From assembly GCF_029962605.1 (NCBI RefSeq), contig NZ_CP124750.1, positions 2,294,001 through 2,358,000 of the forward strand: 64,000 nucleotides of DNA. Direction: 5' to 3'. The translations under genes and the position numbers were made by a program. The notes below the pieces were generated by a model, which made no database searches, was not told the origin of the DNA, and worked only from the letters and a program-made list of their open reading frames with translations. The stretch comes from Serratia sarumanii (GTDB taxonomy: Bacteria; Pseudomonadota; Gammaproteobacteria; Enterobacterales; Enterobacteriaceae). The first letter of the stretch is position 1; every line of letters starts with the position of its first letter. Below, piece after piece: positions 57,877 through 64,000 of this stretch.

Positions 57877-59181
57877 ATGAGCAACGCCTTGAAAGGGCTG
57901 TTATGGCTGATTATCGTCGTGGTGGTGTTGGCGGGAGGATACGCGCTGTACACGCTGCTGCGGCCCACCGGCGCGGAGCCTGCGGCGCCGATCGCCGGAG
58001 CGCCGGCCGGCATCACCGATAAACTGGCGCGCGGCGAGTACCTGGCACGCGCCGCCGACTGTGTGGCGTGCCACACCGCGCCGGGCGGCACGCCTTATGC
58101 GGGTGGCTTCGCCTTCAAGCTGCCGTTCGGCACCATTTACGGCACCAACATCACCGCCGACAAGGAGACCGGCATCGGCAACTGGAGCGACGATCAGTTC
58201 GTGCGCGCGGTGCGTGAGGGCATCGGCCCGCAGGGCAACCTGTATCCGGCGATGCCGTACACCTCCTACACCGGGCTGAGCCGCGACGACGTGCTGGCGA
58301 TAAAAGCCTATCTGTTCAGCCTGCCGCCGGTGAAGCAGGCCAACCCGCAAAACGATCTGTCGTTCCCGTTCAATCAGCGTTGGGGCATGAAATTCTGGAA
58401 CCTGGTGTTCTTCCATGAGCAACGCTTTACGCCGGATCTCAACAAGGACGAGCAGTGGAACCGCGGCGCCTATCTGGCGACCGCGCTGGGCCACTGCGGC
58501 GAGTGCCACACACCGCGCAATCTGGGGTTCGGCCTCAACCAGAGCAAGCACCTGAGCGGTGAAGTGGTGCAGGGCTGGTTCGCCGCCAACATCACGCCGG
58601 ACAAACAGACCGGCATCGGCGGCTGGAGCGACCAACAGCTGTCGCAATATCTGGCCACCGGCCATGCGCCGGGGCGCAGCAGCGCCGCCGGCCCGATGGC
58701 GGAAGCGGTGGAAAACAGCCTGCAGTTCCTGACGCCGGAAGATAATCTGGCGCTGGTGAAATACCTGCGCGATATCGAACCGATCGCCGGCGACGCCGCT
58801 GCGGCGGTGAATCTGCAGCCGAAGGGCGCGGGGGCTTCCACCCCGATCCTGCCGGGCGGGCAAGAGCAGTCGCTCGGGCGGCGGGTGTTCGCCAACGACT
58901 GCAGCGGCTGCCACCAGTGGAACGGGCCGGGCCGCCAGAGTGAGTACGCCTCGCTGGTGGGCAGCACGGCGGTGAACGATCCGCAGGGGCGCAGCGTGGT
59001 GCAGGCCATCCTGAAGGGGACGAGCATCAGCATCGGCGATCGGCATGAAATGATGCCGGCGTTCGGCAGCGCCTATTCCGACGAGGAAGTGGCGGCGGTC
59101 GCCAACTTCGTGGTCGGCCATTTCGGCGATAAGCAGGGCAAAGTCACCGCCAAACAGGTGGCGGAGCAGCGCAAGCAGTAG
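57877..59181 (+). CDS. Membrane-anchored three-heme cytochrome c subunit
   Basis: A 434-aa cytochrome with an N-terminal membrane anchor/signal (LLWLIIVVVVLAGGYALYTLL, about residues 8-28 read in two parts) and three CXXCH motifs: CVACH at 62, CGECH at 207 and CSGCH at 342, with axial Met candidates such as AMPYTSYTG and MMPAFGSAY. It matches the cytochrome subunit of acetic-acid-bacteria-type aldehyde/alcohol dehydrogenases. It accepts electrons from the Mo/Fe-S subunits and passes them to quinone. It is the last gene of the operon and a terminator follows. Confidence 0.92.
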   Translation: MSNALKGLLWLIIVVVVLAGGYALYTLLRPTGAEPAAPIAGAPAGITDKLARGEYLARAADCVACHTAPGGTPYAGGFAFKLPFGTIYGTNITADKETGIGNWSDDQFVRAVREGIGPQGNLYPAMPYTSYTGLSRDDVLAIKAYLFSLPPVKQANPQNDLSFPFNQRWGMKFWNLVFFHEQRFTPDLNKDEQWNRGAYLATALGHCGECHTPRNLGFGLNQSKHLSGEVVQGWFAANITPDKQTGIGGWSDQQLSQYLATGHAPGRSSAAGPMAEAVENSLQFLTPEDNLALVKYLRDIEPIAGDAAAAVNLQPKGAGASTPILPGGQEQSLGRRVFANDCSGCHQWNGPGRQSEYASLVGSTAVNDPQGRSVVQAILKGTSISIGDRHEMMPAFGSAYSDEEVAAVANFVVGHFGDKQGKVTAKQVAEQRKQ

Positions 59182-59216
59182 CGCATCGCGGCCGCCACGG
59201 TGGCGTGCAGGGTAAA

Positions 59217-59249
59217 GGCGGCGATATCGGTGATGTCGCCGCTTTTTTT
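59217..59249 (+). terminator. Intrinsic terminator of the oxidoreductase operon
   Basis: GCGGCGA (59218-59224) pairs with TCGCCGC (59236-59242), followed by seven T. It is located 36 nt after the cytochrome stop and fits a rho-independent terminator. Confidence 0.85.
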
Positions 59250-59425
59250 ATAAAACAGGACAGAGCAGTTTATTCCTTCTGCATAGAAGGATCGACGTCA
59301 TACGCGAAGGCGCAATTTCATTCTATCTCTCCCTCTCGCTTTCTGTTTTTCTCATCATGAACGTTGTGCGCATTTATGCACGTGCGATTGCGATAAAGAC
59401 AATAACCGAACGCAAAGAGGCGGGT

Positions 59426-60010
59426 ATGACAGGGAATATGATTGATTTGGTTTCATACACTTTTGCAACTGCCTTCACGCCTGGCCCCAACAATATCGTT
59501 GCGTTGGCATCGGTCATGGCGCTCGGCCTTAGGCGCAGTGTCCCCTTTTTATTGGGAATAGGCGCCGGAATGGGCGTGACCATGTTGGTCACGGGTACAT
59601 TGACCTCTTGGATCTTGCTCACCTTTCCGGCGGCTGTCGTTTATTTAAGAGGGCTGGGTTTTATTTATCTGGTCTGGCTTGCGTATAAAATTGCCACCAG
59701 CCGCCGTTTTGACGAGGAACAACGTGAAGGCGGTTATGGTTTCCTCAGCGGTTTTGTTCTTCAGGTTATCAATGCAAAAATCATACTGTTCACCATAACG
59801 GCCATTTCCGCTTTTATCATTCCGGTCGGTAGCGGCCTGTTGTTCATTTTAGGGGCATGCCTGGTCACTGCATTGATAGCGTGTTTGGGCACGCTGACCT
59901 GGGCGGTCGCAGGGGCGTTTCTCAAAAAAGCTTATCTGAGGCACTTTAGAGCGGTAAATATCACCATGGCCGCCGTACTGATCTATTTCGCCTGCAAAAT
60001 GATTATTTAA
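59426..60010 (+). CDS. LysE/RhtB family amino acid exporter
   Basis: A 194-aa membrane protein with six hydrophobic segments. The N-terminal FATAFTPGPNNIVALASVMALG is the LysE/RhtB signature, and a GFLSGFVLQVINAKIILF motif in the middle matches the RhtB GxxxxNPK-type region. It exports an amino acid or derivative. The frame opens at 59357, but ATG 59426 with GAGG upstream gives the standard N-terminus. It is convergent with the following LysR gene, with 29 nt between the stops. The 59250-59425 stretch before it is AT-rich and presumably contains its promoter. Confidence 0.87.
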   Translation: MTGNMIDLVSYTFATAFTPGPNNIVALASVMALGLRRSVPFLLGIGAGMGVTMLVTGTLTSWILLTFPAAVVYLRGLGFIYLVWLAYKIATSRRFDEEQREGGYGFLSGFVLQVINAKIILFTITAISAFIIPVGSGLLFILGACLVTALIACLGTLTWAVAGAFLKKAYLRHFRAVNITMAAVLIYFACKMII

Positions 60011-60039
60011 GCCGCTTGGGGCCTGTAGGTGAGCCGCGG

Positions 60040-60933
60040 TTAATCGCCCTGGCTTAATTGATTGAAAAGATAGTCAAAGACTACGCGCACGCGCGCCGGG
60101 CAGGCATGCTGATGCGTATGATAGAGGTTGACCGGCCAGGGCGGCGGAGCGTCGCCCGGCAGAACGGCCACCAGCTCACCCGCGGCGAGGTGTTTTTCAA
60201 CCAAATACCCGGCCAGTTGGCCAAAGCCTAAACCGGCGAGCACCGCTTTACGCTCTATATCGGGCGTATCGGTGACGAAGGCGGCGGACTTCGGGTAGAA
60301 ATAACGTTTTTGGCTAAACTCCCAGGGCCAGTAGCGCCCGGTTTTGCGGTTCACCAGCGCGACAATCGGCAGATGGGCAAGCTGGTCTACCTGCTCCGGC
60401 GGCGGCAGGCGATCAAGCAACGCCGGCGAAGCAACCAGATGGAAAGGCATGGTTCTGGGTTGGCGAACGATGCAGGTTTGGTCGTGCAGAAAACCGATGC
60501 GAATGCCGATATCAATTCTTTCTTCGACGAGATCGCTGTGGATATTCGACAGGTGGAACTCGATCGTGATCGCGGGATACTGGCGCGCGAATTCCGCCAG
60601 TATCGGCATGACGACCTCGCTGCCATAGGTATGCGGCGCCGTAATGCGCACCACGCCGCCGAGATCTTCCGCCGCTTTCCCCTGCGGCTGAAACAGCCTG
60701 TTCAACTGATCCATCGCCGCTTTAGCCTGCTCAAGAAAGCCGAGGCCGAAATCCGTGATTCTCACGCTGCGGGTATTGCGGTGGAACAGCTGCTCACCGA
60801 GCACCGACTCGAGCTCTTTGATGGCTCGGGTGACTTTTTGCGGGGAAATGCCGAGCCTGGTCGCCGTGTGTTTAAAGTTCATCTCCTCGGCGGCGGCGCA
60901 GAAAATGCGCAAGGCTTCTTGTCTGTTTTGCAC
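60040..60933 (-). CDS. LysR family transcriptional regulator
   Basis: A 297-aa LTTR. The HTH is EALRIFCAAAEEMNFKHTATRLG (split near residues 5-27) followed by ISPQKVTRAIKELESVLGEQLFHRNTRSV. The effector domain (VVRITAPHTYGSEVVMP onward) belongs to the common LysR clade that acts on SDR or oxidoreductase genes. The best start is GTG 60933 with AGAGG 6 nt before it; the open frame continues to 60984 without a better site. It is divergent from the SDR gene 110 bp away, which is the probable target. Confidence 0.86.
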   Translation of the reverse strand: MQNRQEALRIFCAAAEEMNFKHTATRLGISPQKVTRAIKELESVLGEQLFHRNTRSVRITDFGLGFLEQAKAAMDQLNRLFQPQGKAAEDLGGVVRITAPHTYGSEVVMPILAEFARQYPAITIEFHLSNIHSDLVEERIDIGIRIGFLHDQTCIVRQPRTMPFHLVASPALLDRLPPPEQVDQLAHLPIVALVNRKTGRYWPWEFSQKRYFYPKSAAFVTDTPDIERKAVLAGLGFGQLAGYLVEKHLAAGELVAVLPGDAPPPWPVNLYHTHQHACPARVRVVFDYLFNQLSQGD

Positions 60934-61043
60934 GTTGACCTCTTTGTTCCAAAAGATGGAATTCTCAAAGCATAACACTTCCATTTACCGGGCGAAAACG
61001 GTGGGTAAAGTATTCGCACTGACCCTAACAAAAGGAACGAGAG

Positions 61044-61787
61044 ATGAACCGTATTTCAGGCAAAGTGGTGGTGATTACCGGCGCCAGCAGCGGGCTGGGC
61101 GAGGCGACCGCAATACATCTGGCCGCGCAGGGGGCAACGATGGTGGTGGCGGCGCGCAGGAAAGATCGTCTTGACGCACTGGTTCGGAAAATCGTTGGCG
61201 ACGGCGGCACCGCGTTGGCGCTGCAGGCGGATGTGACGAAGCGTCAGGAGGTCGAAGCGATGATCGCCCAGGCCGTCAGGCAGTTTGGCAAGATTGATGT
61301 CTTGGTCAACAACGCGGGGCTGATGGCGATCGCACCGCTGAGTGCCGTGAAGGTCGATGAATGGGAACGGATGATCGATATCAATGTGAAAGGCGTACTG
61401 TACGGCATCGCGGCAACCTTGCCGCTGTTCGAAAAGCAGCAATTCGGTCATTACATCACCATTTCCTCCATTGCCGGCAAGAAGGTGTTCAGCCCCGGCG
61501 GCACGGTCTATAGCGGCACGAAATTCGCGGTCAGCGCGATCGCCGAAGGTTTGCGTCACGAAGTCGGCGGGAAGATCCGAACCACGACGATCGCCCCCGG
61601 CCTGATCGACACCGAACTGAAACAAGGCAGTTCGCACGCGGAAAGTTTGCAGGCCGTCGGCGAACTCTACCAGAGCCAGGCAATTTCCGCCGATGCCATC
61701 GCGCGCGCTATCGCCTATGCGATCGAGCAGCCTTCGGACGTGGACGTGAGTGAGATTGTCATCAGGCCGACCGTGCAGGAGTTTTAA
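61044..61787 (+). CDS. Short-chain dehydrogenase/reductase
   Basis: A 247-aa classical SDR. TGASSGLGEATAIHL near residue 12 is the cofactor motif, VNNAGLMAIAPL is near 88, the catalytic Ser is in ISSIAGKKVF and YSGTKFA is the YxxxK motif near 155. The Arg-rich AARRKDRLD after strand 2 suggests NADP(H). The substrate is unknown. AAGGAA is 7 nt before ATG 61044. It is probably co-transcribed with the metallo-beta-lactamase-fold gene 59 nt downstream and controlled by the divergent LysR. Confidence 0.88.
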   Translation: MNRISGKVVVITGASSGLGEATAIHLAAQGATMVVAARRKDRLDALVRKIVGDGGTALALQADVTKRQEVEAMIAQAVRQFGKIDVLVNNAGLMAIAPLSAVKVDEWERMIDINVKGVLYGIAATLPLFEKQQFGHYITISSIAGKKVFSPGGTVYSGTKFAVSAIAEGLRHEVGGKIRTTTIAPGLIDTELKQGSSHAESLQAVGELYQSQAISADAIARAIAYAIEQPSDVDVSEIVIRPTVQEF

Positions 61788-61846
61788 ATCGCCAGGGGCA
61801 TTCCCGGAATTTTTAGCCGTATTTTCTTACCGTTACGAGGTTTTCT

Positions 61847-62803
61847 ATGCGTATGCGTCGCAATCTGCTTATTGGCGCCTTTTTCGCCGCTTTTTCTGCC
61901 GCTGCAATGGCCGCGGCGCCTTTTTCTGCAATAGACAATCCCGGGTTCTACCGGATCATGCTGGGCGATGTGGAAGTGACGGCCCTGTCTGACGGCATCA
62001 GCCCGATGCCCGCCGATAAAATCTTGATCAACACCCGGCCGCAGCAGCTTGAAAAGGCGATGGCGGCCAACAACCTGTCGCTGCCGTTGCCGACCTCGGT
62101 GAACGCCTACCTGATCAATACCGGAAACAAGCTGGTTCTGGTCGATGCCGGCACCGGCGCGCTGCATGGCGAAACGCTGGGCAAAATGATGAAAAACCTG
62201 AACGCTTCCGGCTATCAGGCGGAGCAGGTGGATGAGATTTATTTGACGCACCTGCATCCCGATCATGTGGGCGGGTTGATGGCGGACAAGCGTCTCGCCT
62301 TCCCGAACGCCACCGTCTGGGTGGAAAAAGACGAAGTCGCCTTTTGGCTGAGCGAAGAGAAAAAACGGCAGGCGGAAGAGAAAGATAAACGTTTCTTCGA
62401 TGCCGCCATCGCCTCACTGCAGCCTTACGTCACGGCGGGGAAACTGAAAACGTTCGAAGGCAATCAGGCGCTCACCCCGGGGATTTCGGCTATCGATACG
62501 CGTGGGCACACGCCAGGGCACAGCGTGTTCGCCGTCGAAAGCAAAGGGAAAAAGATGGTGATTCTGGGGGATATAATCCACGTCGCCTCCGTGCAGTTTC
62601 CCGATCCGAATGTCGCCATCGCCTATGATATCGACGTCCCCGCCGCCGTTGTGCAGCGCAAGCGGCTGTTCGATGACCTCGCGCAGCAAAGGGCGCTAGT
62701 CGCAGGGGCGCATTTGTCCTTCCCGGGCCTTGGCTACATCAATAAACAGAGGAAAGGTTACGACTGGCAGCCGTTGAACTATGGCGCGATGAGTCCTCAT
62801 TAA
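61847..62803 (+). CDS. Exported metallo-beta-lactamase-fold hydrolase
   Basis: A 318-aa protein with a Sec signal (MRMRRNLLIGAFFAAFSAAAMAA, split at about 10/23). The dinuclear zinc motif is YLTHLHPDHVGG (HxHxDH near residue 140); the further ligands are the His in RGHTPGHSVF (near 225), the Asp in VILGDIIH and the His in VAGAHLSFPG (near 290). It matches the methyl parathion hydrolase/AidC-like quorum-quenching lactonase group in layout. The substrate may be a lactone or ester and is not determinable here. A strong terminator follows. Confidence 0.85.
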   Translation: MRMRRNLLIGAFFAAFSAAAMAAAPFSAIDNPGFYRIMLGDVEVTALSDGISPMPADKILINTRPQQLEKAMAANNLSLPLPTSVNAYLINTGNKLVLVDAGTGALHGETLGKMMKNLNASGYQAEQVDEIYLTHLHPDHVGGLMADKRLAFPNATVWVEKDEVAFWLSEEKKRQAEEKDKRFFDAAIASLQPYVTAGKLKTFEGNQALTPGISAIDTRGHTPGHSVFAVESKGKKMVILGDIIHVASVQFPDPNVAIAYDIDVPAAVVQRKRLFDDLAQQRALVAGAHLSFPGLGYINKQRKGYDWQPLNYGAMSPH

Positions 62804-62843
62804 TCGGCATGAGAGCAAGGCAAGAAGGCAAATAAACAATGTG

Positions 62844-62867
62844 AAGGGGCCAGGCGGCCCCTTTTTT
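62844..62867 (+). terminator. Intrinsic terminator after the metallo-beta-lactamase-fold gene
   Basis: GGGGCC (62846-62851), loop AGGC, GGCCCC (62856-62861), then TTTTTT. It has a very stable stem with an A/T extension and lies 40 nt after the stop. Confidence 0.88.
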
Positions 62868-62970
62868 CTGACGTTCAGAAAGCCGCTTCCGTGCAGAGCG
62901 CAGGGCTTTCACGCCGTACGTTGTGTGTTATTTTGGCCGCTGTGGATAACCGGCAATCGGGTAAAAGAGG

Positions 62971-63786
62971 ATGGGCAATTCGGCATTTATGCATCGTTTT
63001 GACGCATTGGGCGGGCTTGAACTGCTCGTCGCGGACTTTTCAGACCATCGGTTTGACGTGCATTGGCATGATACCTGGTCGATTGGCGTTGTCCTGCGCG
63101 GCGCCAATAACAACAGCGCTAAAGGCGATGCCGACGGTATCGTCAGCCGTGGGCAAGTCAGCCTCATCGCGCCGGGGCAGATGCATGCCGGGACGGTGCT
63201 GGGTGAAGAAGGATGCCATTATTTCATGTTTTATCCCAGCCACGAGATGCTGCTGGACGCGGCGGAAAACATGGAGATGCCTCTGCCGCCGGCAGTGAAG
63301 GGGAAGCGCATCGACCATGCGCCTTTCGCCACCCGGTTGTGTGAGGCCGCGACGGTATTGACCGCGGCGCAATCCAGCCGTTTCGACCGGGAGGTGGTCT
63401 GGAGCCACTGTGTGGCGGATCTGCTGGCGGTGTGCTCCCCGCGGCGCGCGTCATTGGCAGGCCCCGGCATCGCGCCGGGCTTGCGCAGGGCGAAAGAGTA
63501 TCTGCACGATAACCCGGCGCGGGAAGTGCGTCTGGAGAGGCTGGCGCAGGCCGCCGGTCTGTCCAGGTTTCACCTTTGCCGCCAGTTCTCGGCAACATTC
63601 GGCTTGTCGCCGAGCCGCTATCAGCGGCAGCTTAGGCTGCAGCAGGCGAAGGCCTTGCTATCCCGGGGCGGCGACATCGCGGAAATTGCCGTCGCCTGCG
63701 GGTTCGCCGATCAGTCGCACCTGGGCAGGGCGTTCAAGTCGAGTTACGGCGTGACGCCGCGCGGCTATCGCGATCGTTGCCTGTGA
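62971..63786 (+). CDS. AraC family transcriptional regulator
   Basis: A 271-aa regulator. The N-terminal cupin-like sensor domain (HRFDVHWHDTWSIGVV... near 27-45; VSLIAPGQMHAG near 66) is followed by a C-terminal AraC DNA-binding domain with two HTHs (RLERLAQAAGLSRFHLCRQF near 190; DIAEIAVACGFADQSHLGRAFKSSYG near 235). Such AraC regulators commonly control the neighbouring exporter, and the next gene is a LysE-type exporter 67 nt downstream. AGAGG abuts ATG 62971 without spacing, so ATG 62989 (MHRFDALGG) is a serious alternative start. Confidence 0.87.
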   Translation: MGNSAFMHRFDALGGLELLVADFSDHRFDVHWHDTWSIGVVLRGANNNSAKGDADGIVSRGQVSLIAPGQMHAGTVLGEEGCHYFMFYPSHEMLLDAAENMEMPLPPAVKGKRIDHAPFATRLCEAATVLTAAQSSRFDREVVWSHCVADLLAVCSPRRASLAGPGIAPGLRRAKEYLHDNPAREVRLERLAQAAGLSRFHLCRQFSATFGLSPSRYQRQLRLQQAKALLSRGGDIAEIAVACGFADQSHLGRAFKSSYGVTPRGYRDRCL

Positions 63787-63853
63787 GCAATATCGTTCTA
63801 TCTCGCCGACTTACGGGGGCCGACAATACGCCTATTTACGACGCGAGAAAATC

Positions 63854-64000
63854 ATGGTCATCGAATTATCCACGCTGGGTTTATTTGCCCTTTCGGCCGC
63901 CGTCTTAACGCTTATTCCCGGCGCCGATATGCTTTGCGCACTGTCCAACGCCGTCAGCCAGGGAACGAAAGCGGGGCTGATTACCGTATTGGGGGCGGTG
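63854..64000 (+). CDS. LysE family exporter (cut by window end)
   Basis: 49 codons are visible from ATG 63854. The N-terminus MVIELSTLGLFALSAAVL is followed by TLIPGADMLCALSNAVSQG, the LysE/RhtB signature TPGPDxxxxxxxAxxxG in variant form (here IPGAD). The gene continues beyond the window. It is next to an AraC regulator that probably controls it. Confidence 0.8.
   Translation, partial: MVIELSTLGLFALSAAVLTLIPGADMLCALSNAVSQGTKAGLITVLGAV

Overview
The window is a high-GC enterobacterial chromosome segment, most like Serratia marcescens. The evidence is synteny with the E. coli/Salmonella ynf-clcB-osm neighbourhood (clcB, an osmVWXY-type osmoprotectant operon, ynfD, ynfB, ynfA, ydfG), a complete nicotinate-degradation cluster that includes maleate isomerase, and strongly GC-biased third codon positions. 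All identifications come from reading the sequence and from remembered family features; no database search was run.

Layout. 1-9.5 kb is core-like: clcB (cut by the window edge), the osm ABC transporter, a 14-TM-type MFS pump, ynfD/ynfB/ynfA, ydfG and a GNAT acetyltransferase. 9.7-13.7 kb is a fecIRA ferric-citrate uptake system with a Fur box before fecI. guaD follows at 14.0 kb. 15.4-31.3 kb is a lower-GC island between guaD and dcp. 31.3-33.6 kb is the peptidase dcp. 33.6-44.5 kb holds the nicotinate catabolism genes nicT, F, E, D, C (leftward) and nicX, R, A, B (rightward). 44.6-47.2 kb has a hydrolase, a LysR regulator and a TauE/SafE permease. 47.4-52.9 kb is a second bacteriocin island. 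53-55 kb has a P1 peptidase and an M55 D-aminopeptidase. 55.2-59.2 kb encodes a three-subunit molybdenum/Fe-S/cytochrome c oxidoreductase. 59.4-64 kb holds LysE-type exporters, regulators, an SDR and a secreted metallo-beta-lactamase-fold protein.

The most interesting content is the pair of microcin islands, each with its own HlyD adaptor and C39-peptidase ABC exporter (paralogous, with identical 8-nt gene overlaps). Island 1 reads as a class IIb (siderophore-type) microcin system of unusual design. It has three double-glycine-type precursors, each directly preceded by a small membrane protein that is a candidate immunity factor. One precursor has a C-terminal half very close to microcin E492. 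A HlyC/MceI-like acyltransferase and a 508-residue MceJ/MchC-like partner candidate are present. In place of the usual salmochelin glucosyltransferase and esterase there is a two-protein NRPS (C-A-PCP-degenerate TE, then docking-C-A-PCP-TE; my manual A-domain codes read Lys-like and Cys-like). All three precursors end in DSN or DSSN instead of the canonical Ser-rich tail ending in Ser, and the exporter operon has a near-consensus Fur box over its promoter. My inference is a family of iron-regulated microcins carrying an NRPS-made C-terminal group.

Island 2 pairs a Gly/Ser-rich GG-leader peptide with a small membrane protein, a clostridial-toxin-type (TcdA/TcdB-like, DVD motif) glycosyltransferase and the second exporter. 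This suggests a glycosylated microcin. Both proposals are inferences from gene content and motifs.
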